This document shows, piece by piece, positions 24,075-32,419 of a stretch of 41,928 nucleotides of DNA. Each line of letters begins with the position of its first letter. Positions within the stretch are counted from its first letter, which is position 1. A program made the translations under genes and the position numbers. The notes under the pieces were generated by a model that did no database searches, had not been told where the DNA came from, and saw only the letters and a program-made list of their open reading frames with translations. Source of the DNA: an uncultured Clostridia bacterium (lineage in GTDB: Bacteria > Bacillota > Clostridia > Oscillospirales > Ruminococcaceae); assembly GCA_944387915.1 (NCBI GenBank), contig CALXGT010000011.1, positions 1-41,928 of the forward strand, read 5' to 3'.

Positions 24075-25619
24075 CTACTTCTTCGCCGTCGATTTGGCAA
24101 TTCCTGTAGGAGCGATTTCTTCTAACCGCTCCACTAACTTCCGATCAAAGTCCAGCTTCGCCTCACTGTGCTCGGAAAATACCATGATGTACTCCCTTCC
24201 CGTTTCATAGGCCGGCCATTTTGAAAGCGCCGGATGGTTGGGATTTCCCGTCTTGGCAAACGCAACCCAGGCGCCAGCCATCTCTTTTTCCAGCTGATCC
24301 GCGCATGGAATATTGGCAGCGGGGGCCTTATCCACATTGTGGAAAGCAAAAGGAATCTCGGCGCCATGCCACGCCGGCTTTCCGCCGTCGATTGTAAAAT
24401 CCGGTGCAAAGACGAAAGCGTAGGTTTTCTCTCCTCCCGCCTTCGCTTTGGCATCCAGCCAACGCATAGCAGGTTCACGGAAAAAGGTATCTACCGCTGT
24501 CGCGTCCACGATATTTTTATCCGGGTACGCCTCTTTAAACAGGGAAAGGATCTCCTCGGTGTTTTCTCCGTACTTCTCTTTGACGATGGCATACCGCTGT
24601 TCGTCGGAAAGCGTATTTTTATCCTTCACTTGGAATCCAGGACAAAATTCGGCGAAAATGGTGCCTGCCACCACTGGTCGGGCCAGCGCCCCCGGCAAGA
24701 ATCCTATATTTAGAGAATTTCCTTTATACCAGTCGTTTTGTATGGGAGTCAGTCCTACCGCATACCCGTTGGCTTTCAAAACCGACTCCGCGGCACGATA
24801 AGCTTCCACCAGTTTTTCATAGGCAATGGTCTCCAATACTTCCACCTGATCGGTGCCAAGGTAGGATATCATTTCCTCGATCAAGAGCTTGGCTCCCTCT
24901 TCGCTGCAATGGGCCAATCCCTCGTCCGCCCAAAGGCCGCTTTGGATAATACACCGCTGGAACAAGTGATCCGCCGCAGGAGTTTGCAGTAAGGCGTTGA
25001 TCTTTCCGCCACCGCCGGACTGGCCCAAAAGGGTAACATTTTCGGGATCTCCGCCGAAAGCCTCGATGTTGTCATGTATCCACTGGAGCGCCGCTACCAG
25101 GTCCGCCTGGCCCAAATTGGGAGTGTTCCAATATTTTTCGCCAAAGGCGGACAAATCTAGATACCCCAAAATGTTGAGACGGTGATTCAACGAAACCATC
25201 ACAATATCTCCGAATTCCGAAAGGTTTCTTCCATCATAAGCATACCTCTTTATGGAAGAACCATCGGAAAAAACACCGCCATGGATCCAGACGATAACCG
25301 CCTTTTTCGCGCTTTTATCCAAAGACGGCGTCCAAATATTCAGGTATTGACAATTTTCATCCTTAGGCCAGAATCGAGGAGGAGAGGAAGCGCCTCCATC
25401 GGGTACTTCCTTATCCATCACCGGACAAACATATCCATAGGACAGCGCGTCCTTAACTCCGTCCCAGGGTTGTACTTCTTTTGGCATCTGAAACCGTTTT
25501 GCGTCGGCATACTTGATTCCGTAAAAGTGATAAGTTTTTCCTAAACGGAATCCCCGAAGCTTTCCGTATTTGGTGGAAACTACCGGTTCTGTCGCGGTGC
25601 ATAAAAACTCTTGGGCCAT
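24075..25619 (-). CDS. Type-B carboxylesterase CE3 (array copy 3)
   Basis: A 514-residue paralogue closest to CE2. Ser 201 in GQSGGGG, the acid in GTIFAEFCP and His in WHGAEIPFAFHN are kept. It differs at the oxyanion segment, where the usual HGGG/HGGA is HGGV (113-116), and the following residues read KRYAYDG instead of EMVAYDG. The 71-82 loop is also different (EVPDGGASSPPR). These changes surround the active site, so its specificity has probably shifted. ATG 25619 follows AAAGGAGTG. It has its own sigma-A promoter, so it is an independent unit. Confidence 0.92.
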   Translation of the reverse strand: MAQEFLCTATEPVVSTKYGKLRGFRLGKTYHFYGIKYADAKRFQMPKEVQPWDGVKDALSYGYVCPVMDKEVPDGGASSPPRFWPKDENCQYLNIWTPSLDKSAKKAVIVWIHGGVFSDGSSIKRYAYDGRNLSEFGDIVMVSLNHRLNILGYLDLSAFGEKYWNTPNLGQADLVAALQWIHDNIEAFGGDPENVTLLGQSGGGGKINALLQTPAADHLFQRCIIQSGLWADEGLAHCSEEGAKLLIEEMISYLGTDQVEVLETIAYEKLVEAYRAAESVLKANGYAVGLTPIQNDWYKGNSLNIGFLPGALARPVVAGTIFAEFCPGFQVKDKNTLSDEQRYAIVKEKYGENTEEILSLFKEAYPDKNIVDATAVDTFFREPAMRWLDAKAKAGGEKTYAFVFAPDFTIDGGKPAWHGAEIPFAFHNVDKAPAANIPCADQLEKEMAGAWVAFAKTGNPNHPALSKWPAYETGREYIMVFSEHSEAKLDFDRKLVERLEEIAPTGIAKSTAKK

Positions 25620-25680
25620 TTTTCATTACACTCCTTTTCATCTGTTCCGAAAAAAGAAATTTTGTTATCTTTCTTTCTTC

Positions 25681-25709
25681 ATTATACCAGTTCATTCTTT
25701 CCGGCACAA
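25681..25709 (-). promoter_or_regulatory. CE3 promoter
   Basis: Minus strand: TTGTGC (25704-25709), a 17-base spacer and TATAAT (25681-25686). Confidence 0.65.
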
Positions 25710-25781
25710 GCATCTTTTTATGGTCGAATCCACCAAAATAACTTCTCTTTCTTTGGGAATAAATAAAAAGCAATTGAATAG

Positions 25782-25812
25782 AAAAAGGCTGCACCGTATG
25801 GTACAGCCTTTT
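25782..25812 (-). terminator. Terminator after CE4
   Basis: An AAAAGGCTGTACC / GGTGCAGCCTTTT stem (one G-T pair), loop ATAC, T5 on the minus strand. It begins six bases after the CE4 stop codon. Confidence 0.85.
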
Positions 25813-25818
25813 GGCCGA

Positions 25819-27366
25819 TTAGAAGTTCATCTTGGGAACGACGGGAACAAATTTCAGCGTCTTATGATACGCGGAAAGCTCTCTGTCGAAGTCTACCTTC
25901 ACTTCGCACTTTTCGTCGAAGATCATAGAAGCGCCGGCGCCTTCTTTCCACTCAGGCCACTCCACGGGGAGATACTCATTGTTGGGGTTGCCAGTGCGGG
26001 CAAAGTTGACCCAAGCCGCGCTCATCTGATTTTCCAAAAGTTCGGAAACGCCGGGCTTATTGCAAATAGCTACCTTATCGGTGTTACGGAACGCAAAGGG
26101 GATCTCGGAGCAGTGCCACGCCGATTTTCCACCATCATAGGGGAATTCAAAAGCGAACACATAGTTATAGGTGGGCGCGCAGCCGGATTTCACACGGAGA
26201 TCCATATACTCCAGAGTAGAAGGACGATAGCCGTCATCCACATAAATGGAGTCGATGATATTCTTGTTGGGCCAGGCTTTGCGGAACAGTTCCATCAATT
26301 TCTCCGCGCCGCCGTCAGGGAACGCCGCCTTTACGTATTCTTCCCGCTCTTCCTCGGTGTAACCGTATTTATTAGCGGGAGCGGCAAAACCAAATTCAGC
26401 AATGTTAGAGCCAAGCATCATAGGTACCGTCTTACCGTACTCAGTAAAGCCGTCTTCCAAAGCATGACCTACAAACCAGTCGTTGACAAAGGGACCCCAG
26501 TTTCTGGTGGAAATACCCTGTTCCGCCAATTCGGGAGTAATCACGTCTACCCACTTTAAGAGCTCTTCGGGAGACATCGCCAGAAGATCCTCAAATTTAT
26601 CGGTGCCGGCATGTTTCATGATCGCCTTAATGATCGCGGGAGAGAAGGAAGCGTCTACCTTCCGCTCGGCGACCGCACGCAGACCGGATTCGACAATGAC
26701 TTTGTGATAGAGGCCGTCCGCCGCGGGAATCTGCATCAAAGTGGAAACTTTTCCGCCGCCGCCGGACTGACCGAAGATGGTAACGTTCCCGGGATCGCCG
26801 CCAAATCCTTCGATGTTGTCGTGGATCCACTGCAGCGCGGCAACCAGGTCCGCCATACCGCAGTTCGCGGAATTCTTATATTCCTCGCCGTAAGGAGAAA
26901 CATCCAAAAATCCCAAAATATTCAGACGATGGTTAATGGAAACGAAAACAATATCGCCGAACTCGGACATATTTCTTCCATCGTAAGCGACCATCTCGAT
27001 CGCGGAGCCGGAAGCGTATCCGCCTCCATGCATCCAAACCATAACCGGCTTTTTCGCATTCTTGTCGATGGACTGGGTCCAGATATTTAAGTTTAAGCAA
27101 TCCTCGCTCTTGGGCCAGAAACGATGGGGAACCATCAAGTCGCCGTTGGGAGAATCGGGAGAAGCAGGGTATGTAATGTAACCATAAGACAACGCGTCTT
27201 TGATTCCATCCCAGGGTTCCACCGGAAGGGGCTGCTGCCAACGTTTGCACTCAGCATATTTTACGCCGTAAAAATGATAAGTGCTTCCTAATTTAAAGCC
27301 TCTTAATTTTCCTTCCTTGGTCTGTACGACGGGCTCCGTCGAGGTGCAGATAAATTCTTGTGCCAT
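25819..27366 (-). CDS. Type-B carboxylesterase CE4 (array copy 4)
   Basis: A 515-residue enzyme with catalytic residues at Ser 201 (GQSGGGG), Glu 324 (GSNIAEF) and His 418 (WHCSEIPF), and the oxyanion hole in MHGGGY (112-117). In the core it groups with CE1: PNGDLMVPHRFWPK, EEYKNS, a Gly-Pro-x-x-Asn-containing segment near 291-295, and a shared YGK/FAK-x-x-P-M/L-M stretch. The C-terminus (FVPVVPKMNF) lacks the Lys-rich end of CE2/CE3. It is monocistronic, with a near-consensus promoter and a strong terminator. ATG 27366 follows AAAGGAGAC. Cytoplasmic by absence of a signal peptide. Confidence 0.92.
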   Translation of the reverse strand: MAQEFICTSTEPVVQTKEGKLRGFKLGSTYHFYGVKYAECKRWQQPLPVEPWDGIKDALSYGYITYPASPDSPNGDLMVPHRFWPKSEDCLNLNIWTQSIDKNAKKPVMVWMHGGGYASGSAIEMVAYDGRNMSEFGDIVFVSINHRLNILGFLDVSPYGEEYKNSANCGMADLVAALQWIHDNIEGFGGDPGNVTIFGQSGGGGKVSTLMQIPAADGLYHKVIVESGLRAVAERKVDASFSPAIIKAIMKHAGTDKFEDLLAMSPEELLKWVDVITPELAEQGISTRNWGPFVNDWFVGHALEDGFTEYGKTVPMMLGSNIAEFGFAAPANKYGYTEEEREEYVKAAFPDGGAEKLMELFRKAWPNKNIIDSIYVDDGYRPSTLEYMDLRVKSGCAPTYNYVFAFEFPYDGGKSAWHCSEIPFAFRNTDKVAICNKPGVSELLENQMSAAWVNFARTGNPNNEYLPVEWPEWKEGAGASMIFDEKCEVKVDFDRELSAYHKTLKFVPVVPKMNF

Positions 27367-27395
27367 AATCAGTCTCCTTTTTTATCGCAAATTCC

Positions 27396-27418
27396 TACAA
27401 AGCGAAAAAAGCTTTGTA
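27396..27418. repeat. Inverted repeat in the CE4 leader
   Basis: TACAAAGC and GCTTTGTA, perfect 8-bp arms with a 7-base spacer, lie between the CE4 -10 box and its ribosome binding site. The position suits an operator or a leader hairpin. Confidence 0.55.
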
Positions 27419-27431
27419 AACCAACAAAGTC

Positions 27432-27460
27432 ATTATACCATACTTTCTGATAGAGTTCAA
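27432..27460 (-). promoter_or_regulatory. CE4 promoter
   Basis: Minus strand: TTGAAC (27455-27460), a 17-base spacer and TATAAT (27432-27437), a strong vegetative promoter. Confidence 0.75.
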
Positions 27461-27499
27461 TAGATTTTTATAAAAATCTTAGAAACCATAATGAGAAAA

Positions 27500-27853
27500 T
27501 TATGGTTTTCTTCCTCTTTTCTTTCTGAGAAAAAGGAGTGGTAAAAATACGCCTCCCAACGCAAGCAGCAACGCCGAAACACAGCACACCATAAGGCGCA
27601 TTGTGACAGAAACTGAGAAAAAATACAGCAAGACGGGTATCGCCAAGAAAGCGGTTATACTAAATCCAAGAGAAAATAACCCGGCGATATCGTTGCACTG
27701 CTCCCACTCTTCTTTCGTTACTGATTTGGGGTCCATATGGTACCCTACCCGCATATCCGGATACACGGTGCGACGTTTGCAAAGCAAAAACCAGGTACCG
27801 ATTCCAATAAGGAGTCCCACTCCGTTGAGCAATATCCAAATGATCTCTTTCAT
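27500..27853 (-). CDS. Small SdpI-like membrane protein
   Basis: A 117-residue protein with three hydrophobic helices (about 4-24, 56-76, 85-108) and a basic C-terminus (RKKRGRKP). Between helices 1 and 2 it has VGYHMDPKSVTKEEW, resembling the conserved GYRT-x-S-x-x-W segment of the SdpI/YfhL family, whose best-known member gives immunity to the SdpC toxin. No toxin gene is nearby, so a family-like fold is all I claim. ATG 27853 has AAGGAGGAAAC upstream. It is transcribed with the array strand, upstream of CE4, but CE4 has a separate promoter. Confidence 0.6.
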   Translation of the reverse strand: MKEIIWILLNGVGLLIGIGTWFLLCKRRTVYPDMRVGYHMDPKSVTKEEWEQCNDIAGLFSLGFSITAFLAIPVLLYFFSVSVTMRLMVCCVSALLLALGGVFLPLLFLRKKRGRKP

Positions 27854-27932
27854 CTCGTTTCCTCCTTTGTTTTATTTTACACTACCCCTATTGAAACCGC
27901 AAGAAAAAAGGACAAAAAATCTCTTTGGAATC

Positions 27933-27961
27933 TTGCTTTTTCAGTGTTTTCGTTATACAAT
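27933..27961 (+). promoter_or_regulatory. CE5 promoter
   Basis: TTGCTT (27933-27938) and TACAAT (27956-27961) with a 17-base spacer, just ahead of CE5. Confidence 0.6.
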
Positions 27962-27987
27962 AAAAGAAAACGGCAGGAGGTATCATT

Positions 27988-29298
27988 ATGGCGCTTACTT
28001 TCGTTCAAACTCGTTTTGGCGCACTCGAGGGCGTTTCCTTGTCCGAAACCGTTTCGGTGTTTCGGGGCGTCCCTTACGCCAAAGCGCCGGTGGGCGAGCT
28101 TCGATTTCGACGTCCTGTTCCCTGCGAACCGTGGGAGGGCGTAAAAAAAGCCGACCGGTTTTCTGCGGTGTGTCTCCAGGGGCGGATGCCTAAGGGAAGC
28201 TTTTATCATAAGGAATTTTACAGCGAAGACGATAACCTTCCCCAAAGCGAGGATTGTTTATACTTAAACATCTGGACGCCGGCAAAAGCGGAAAATGAAA
28301 AGCTTCCCGTGCTCTTTTGGATCCATGGCGGCGGCTTTGACCACGGCTGGGGCTTCGAAAAGGAATTTGACGGCGAAGCCTTCGCGAAAAAAGGGGTGAT
28401 CTTGGTCACCATCAATTACCGCTGCAACATTTTCGGATTTTTGAAGCATCCGTGGCTGGACGCGGAAAACGAGGAGCATATCTCCGGAAACTACGGGATT
28501 TTTGACCAGATCGCGGCGCTAAAGTGGGTGCGTGACAACATCGCTTCCTTTGGCGGCGACCCTGAAAACATTACCATCGACGGCCAGTCCGCGGGGGGGA
28601 TGTCGGTACAAACCCTGATCTCCACCGATTTAACCCGGGGAATGATTGCCGGCGCTATATTGCAAAGCGGCGGAGGATTCGGCGGTCTTCGCTTAGGCGG
28701 CGGCGCGAAAGAAGCGGAAGAGACCGGCGTTGCGTTTGTTCGCTCTACCGGCGCCAAGGATCTTTTTGAGCTTCGGGCGATGCCGGCGGAGAAGCTGTTT
28801 TCCTATTATGTTGCTTTTAAGGAAGGCCGCTTTGCCCCCCATGTGGACGGCTACCTTTTAAAAGCCGAATATACCGAAATTGCCAAAAGCGGCGCTATGC
28901 ATGACATTCCCTATATGATCGGGACCTGTGTAGACGAGGGGAAGAGCTTTGGAAACGGTTTTTTGACCGGCACTTTAAATTTTGTCAACAACCAGCTGGA
29001 ACTGGGGCGGACTCCCGCTTATTTTTACTGCTTTGACCGGAAGCTTCCCGGCGACGACAGCGGCTCGTTCCATTCTTCCGAGCTTTGGTACCAGTTTAAA
29101 ACCCTCTCCCGTTGCTGGAGACCGATGACGAAGGAAGATTACGCATTGTCGGAGATCATCAACAGCTACTGGGCCAATTTTGCGAAGGCAAAAAATCCCA
29201 ACGGTGAAGGGCTTCCCAACTGGGAACCCTATACCAAAGAGGAGAAAAATCGTCAGCTTTTAAAGTTGCAGGTAGAGACGGAACAATTCGAAGAATGA
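27988..29298 (+). CDS. Type-B carboxylesterase CE5, short divergent form
   Basis: A 436-residue type-B carboxylesterase. The N-terminal FRGVPYAKAPVGELRFRRP block, IHGGGF oxyanion hole (112-117), Ser 201 in the ordinary GQSAGG elbow, acid in GTCVDEG and His in SGSFHSSELW are all seen. About 80 residues shorter than CE1-CE4, mainly lacking material between the nucleophile and the acid residue. It is therefore a different lineage (PnbA-like) rather than another tandem copy. ATG 27988 follows GGCAGGAGG. Transcribed away from the array; rsmE follows 40 bases later with no terminator between, so they may be co-transcribed. Cytoplasmic. Confidence 0.9.
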   Translation: MALTFVQTRFGALEGVSLSETVSVFRGVPYAKAPVGELRFRRPVPCEPWEGVKKADRFSAVCLQGRMPKGSFYHKEFYSEDDNLPQSEDCLYLNIWTPAKAENEKLPVLFWIHGGGFDHGWGFEKEFDGEAFAKKGVILVTINYRCNIFGFLKHPWLDAENEEHISGNYGIFDQIAALKWVRDNIASFGGDPENITIDGQSAGGMSVQTLISTDLTRGMIAGAILQSGGGFGGLRLGGGAKEAEETGVAFVRSTGAKDLFELRAMPAEKLFSYYVAFKEGRFAPHVDGYLLKAEYTEIAKSGAMHDIPYMIGTCVDEGKSFGNGFLTGTLNFVNNQLELGRTPAYFYCFDRKLPGDDSGSFHSSELWYQFKTLSRCWRPMTKEDYALSEIINSYWANFAKAKNPNGEGLPNWEPYTKEEKNRQLLKLQVETEQFEE

Positions 29299-29338
29299 TG
29301 TTTTCTGTTCCGTTAAACATCTCATAGGGAGAAAAAAT

Positions 29339-30055
29339 ATGCCCCGCTTTTTTATCGAACCCCCGCAAGGAGAAGAAATTATTCTTTGCGGCGAGGACGC
29401 ATCTCATATTTCCCGTTCCCTGCGACTGGAAAAGGGAGATACCGTCACTTTGTGCGACGGTCAAGGGACCGACTACCTTGCTGTCATTCGGGATATCTCC
29501 CGGGAAACGGTAACGCTCGGGATCGCCGAACACGTTCCTTCCTTTTGCGAGCCTAGGGCAAAGGTCACTTTGTACCAAGCTATGCCCAAAAGCGACAAAA
29601 TGGAGTGGATTATTCAAAAATCGGTGGAGTTAGGCGTCGACCGAATCGTTCCCGTTTTAACAGAACGTTGTATCTCTCGCCCGGATGAAAAGGGCATGAA
29701 AAAGAAACTGGAACGGTATCAAAAGATCGCCCTTTCCGCTGCCAAACAGAGCGGAAGAGGAAAAGTTCCGGTTATCGAAGACCTCCTCTTGTTGCAGGAT
29801 GCGGTTTGCCAATGTCCAAAGGACAGTTTTGTTTGTTACGAGAAGGGCGGAGAGCGGCTTTGTGAGCTGATTACAAGGGAGGCCGAGGAAATCGGGTTGT
29901 TTATCGGAAGCGAAGGTGGTTTTTCCCAAAAGGAGATCCAACTTTTGACAGATCGCAAAGTTCGGCTCGCAACCTTGGGACCTCGAATTTTACGCTGTGA
30001 AACAGCACCTGTGGCGGCTCTTGCGGTCATCTTTAGCCTGACAGGTGATTTGTAA
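29339..30055 (+). CDS. rsmE: 16S rRNA m3U1498 methyltransferase
   Basis: A 238-residue SPOUT-class methyltransferase that N3-methylates U1498 of 16S rRNA using S-adenosylmethionine. The N-terminal PUA-like part has HISRSLRLEKGDTVTLCDGQ near 22-41. The trefoil knot carries ALPK-like YQAMPKSDKMEWIIQKSVEL near 79-98, LFIGSEGGFS near 189-198 and LGPRILRCETAP near 214-225. ATG 29339 follows TAGGGAG. Usual length and full motif set. It follows CE5 and precedes a small acidic membrane protein. Confidence 0.93.
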   Translation: MPRFFIEPPQGEEIILCGEDASHISRSLRLEKGDTVTLCDGQGTDYLAVIRDISRETVTLGIAEHVPSFCEPRAKVTLYQAMPKSDKMEWIIQKSVELGVDRIVPVLTERCISRPDEKGMKKKLERYQKIALSAAKQSGRGKVPVIEDLLLLQDAVCQCPKDSFVCYEKGGERLCELITREAEEIGLFIGSEGGFSQKEIQLLTDRKVRLATLGPRILRCETAPVAALAVIFSLTGDL

Positions 30056-30098
30056 ATCCATTAGGGAGAATTTTTAGTATTGAAAGGAGTCAACAATT

Positions 30099-30377
30099 AT
30101 GAAAAAAGGCGCTTTGGTTTCTGTTTTAGCGGCAACAGCCGCGATTGCCGCCGCCGCGGTAGCGGTGGCCACCTACCTGAAAAAGAAAGGGGAAGATTTT
30201 TCCGAAACCTTAGATTACGAGCCGGAAGAGTTTTTGGATGATGAGCAAATCATCATCGACGACACGGAAGATTCCGATTCCAAAGAGGAAGAAGACGCCG
30301 AGAAATCCGAAAATACCGACGCGAAGGAAAAGATAGACGAATCCTTTTCCGATCTTTCTAACGAAATCAAAGAATAG
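30099..30377 (+). CDS. Small acidic single-pass membrane protein
   Basis: A 92-residue protein with an Ala-rich N-terminal membrane segment (ALVSVLAATAAIAAAAVAVA, residues 5-24), a KKK stop-transfer cluster, and then a very acidic tail (Asp/Glu/Ser) to the end, likely disordered. No cysteine lipobox. ATG 30099 follows GAAAGGAG. A strong terminator follows the stop. I do not recognise the family; similar small anchored acidic proteins are common in Clostridia. It sits 43 bases after rsmE and may share its transcript. Confidence 0.7.
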   Translation: MKKGALVSVLAATAAIAAAAVAVATYLKKKGEDFSETLDYEPEEFLDDEQIIIDDTEDSDSKEEEDAEKSENTDAKEKIDESFSDLSNEIKE

Positions 30378-30385
30378 AAATTCTA

Positions 30386-30420
30386 TGAAAACGACGTCGG
30401 AAAATTCGACGTCGTTTTCA
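30386..30420. terminator. Terminator after the small acidic protein
   Basis: A perfect 14-bp stem (30386-30399 with 30407-30420) with a seven-base loop and T-rich 3' arm. Confidence 0.85.
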
Positions 30421-30563
30421 TTTCTTAACGTGCTTTTAACGAGAAATCTAAACAAAATCTCTTTTCTTTTTCTCCGTTGTATGGTATCCTTGATCTGAGT
30501 ATTTTATTTACAAACTCTTGTTCCCGCCGGAAACCATCCGCACTCCGGGAAAGAAAGGCTTCT

Positions 30564-31628
30564 ATGTGGAAACAAAAATTGCGCGACGGGGTCGTTACCT
30601 TCGCTTTGTTAGGCGCGACTACCCTTCTTTGTATTTTAATGCAATCGGTAAACGGCAATGCCAATTTTGCCCAGATACTGTTTGTTTTGGCGGTGTTCCT
30701 GACTGCCCGATTCACTCATGGGTACCTTTGGGGGATTCTTTCTTCCCTCATCGGCGTATTGCTGGTCAATTTTGTCTTTACTTACCCTTATTGGGAATTT
30801 AACTTTACCCTTTCCGGCTATCCTATTACAATGATTTGTATGCTGGCCGTTTCTGTCATCACCAGTTCCCTGATTACCCAAAACAAAAATCAAGAGCTTA
30901 CCCGGCTGGAAATGGAACGGGAAAAGATGAAAAGTAATCTTTTACGAGCCGTTTCTCATGACCTTCGAACCCCGTTAACTTCGATCTCCGGCGCCTGTTC
31001 CGTCCTTTTGGAAAGCGGGGAACAGCTTTCCCGTCCGGAACAAAACAAGCTCCTCTCCGACATCCGCGAGGAAGCCGACTGGTTGATTAGAATGGTGGAA
31101 AATCTCCTTTCCGTCACCCGAATCGGGGAAGAAAAAACCGCGAAGGTGGTCAAAACGCCGGAACCGGTAGAGGAAATTGTAGCGGACTTATCCGGAAAAT
31201 TTAAAAAGCAATTTCCAAAAAGTCCTCTCACTGTTGTGATTCCGGAAGATTTTTTAATGGTACCTATGGATGCGGTACTTATTGAACAGGTTCTGATGAA
31301 CCTATTGGAAAATGCGGTGATCCATTCGAAAACCGCCACAAAAATCGTTCTCTCCGTTTCCAGAACGCAAGATGACGCCGTTTTTTCCGTAAGCGACAAC
31401 GGCGTCGGCATCGACAAAGAGCATCTTCTCCATATTTTTGACGGATATTTTTCCGGAAAAGAAACCCCTTTAAGCGACGGCAAGCGGAATATGGGGATTG
31501 GCCTTTCGGTTTGTAATGCGATCATCCGCGCGCACAAGGGGAAAATGAGCGCGGAAAATTTAAAGGAAGGCGGATGCCGGTTTTCTTTTACCCTACCTTT
31601 GGAAGAGGAGAAACACTATGAGCAATAA
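30564..31628 (+). CDS. Sensor histidine kinase, short KdpD-like
   Basis: A 354-residue sensor kinase. Residues 10-105 hold four membrane helices of the DUF4118 (KdpD) type. A dimerisation/phosphoacceptor domain follows with His 132 in AVSHDLRTPLTS, then a HATPase domain with an N-box near LLENAVIHSK, SDNGVGID and MGIGLSVCNAIIRAHKG. It lacks the N-terminal KdpD and universal-stress-like domains of full-length KdpD. ATG 30564 follows AAAGGC and opens the membrane domain; longer readings lack a ribosome binding site. It overlaps the response regulator gene by 11 bases. No kdpFABC is in the window, so the regulated target is unknown. Confidence 0.88.
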   Translation: MWKQKLRDGVVTFALLGATTLLCILMQSVNGNANFAQILFVLAVFLTARFTHGYLWGILSSLIGVLLVNFVFTYPYWEFNFTLSGYPITMICMLAVSVITSSLITQNKNQELTRLEMEREKMKSNLLRAVSHDLRTPLTSISGACSVLLESGEQLSRPEQNKLLSDIREEADWLIRMVENLLSVTRIGEEKTAKVVKTPEPVEEIVADLSGKFKKQFPKSPLTVVIPEDFLMVPMDAVLIEQVLMNLLENAVIHSKTATKIVLSVSRTQDDAVFSVSDNGVGIDKEHLLHIFDGYFSGKETPLSDGKRNMGIGLSVCNAIIRAHKGKMSAENLKEGGCRFSFTLPLEEEKHYEQ

Positions 31629-32325
31629 ACATACCATTATTGTGGTCGAGGATGAAAACAGCATTTTAAATATCTTGGAGATGGTGTTTAAATCTTCCGG
31701 CTACCAGGTATATACGGCGAAAAACGGCAAAGAAGCGCTTATGATGATCTCGTCTTACTGTCCGGATCTGATCCTTCTGGATTTAGGGCTTCCGGATATG
31801 GACGGCTTGAAAATTATCCAATCGGTGCGGTCATGGTCTTCTATCCCCATTATCGTCGTTTCCGCCAGAAACCATGAAAAAGATAAGGTAACCGCTTTGG
31901 ATTTAGGCGCCGACGATTATCTGACAAAGCCTTTCGGCACCGCGGAGCTTTTGGCGAGAGTTCGGACGGCTTTGCGCCATGCATCCGGGGACAACGATAA
32001 AAACAAAGCCTATGAAGGAACCTTTAAGGTGGGCGCTTTGACGATAGATTACGACAAACGCCAGGTATTTAAAAACGGAGAAAACGTCCATCTGACCCAA
32101 AACGAATATAAAATCGTAGCTCTTTTATCCAAATATTCGGGAAAGGTATTGACTTACGATTTTATGATGAAACAGATCTGGGGGCCGAATATAGGAAGCG
32201 ACAACCGGATTTTACGGGTCAATATGGCGAATATCCGCCGAAAAATAGAAACCCAGCCCGCTGACCCCGCCTATATTTTTACCGAAATCGGAGTGGGATA
32301 CCGCATGGCTGAGGAAAAAGGCTAA
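31618..32325 (+). CDS. KdpE-like response regulator
   Basis: A 235-residue OmpR/PhoB-class regulator. The receiver domain (1-118) has acidic residues in VVEDE, phosphoacceptor Asp 55 in LILLDLGLPDMDG, a conserved switch Ser (VVSAR) and Lys in DDYLTKPF. The C-terminal winged helix (about 135-232) ends with VNMANIRRKIE and IFTEIGVGYRM, typical of KdpE. The start overlaps the end of the kinase gene, so the pair is translationally coupled. It probably responds to envelope or ion stress, by analogy with KdpD/KdpE; target genes cannot be read here. Confidence 0.92.
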   Translation: MSNKHTIIVVEDENSILNILEMVFKSSGYQVYTAKNGKEALMMISSYCPDLILLDLGLPDMDGLKIIQSVRSWSSIPIIVVSARNHEKDKVTALDLGADDYLTKPFGTAELLARVRTALRHASGDNDKNKAYEGTFKVGALTIDYDKRQVFKNGENVHLTQNEYKIVALLSKYSGKVLTYDFMMKQIWGPNIGSDNRILRVNMANIRRKIETQPADPAYIFTEIGVGYRMAEEKG

Positions 32326-32419
32326 AGAAAGGAGAAAGTTGAACCGGAAAGTGCATATGCTGTAAAAAGAAACTTCATTTTCATCATCATGGAAACAAAC
32401 CAGAAAGGACGAAACAAGC

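Noticed and set aside
20758..27366. Tandem esterase copies as a mobile element or CRISPR-like repeat
   Set aside because: The repeats are whole genes with promoters and terminators; no transposase, target duplication or spacer pattern is seen.
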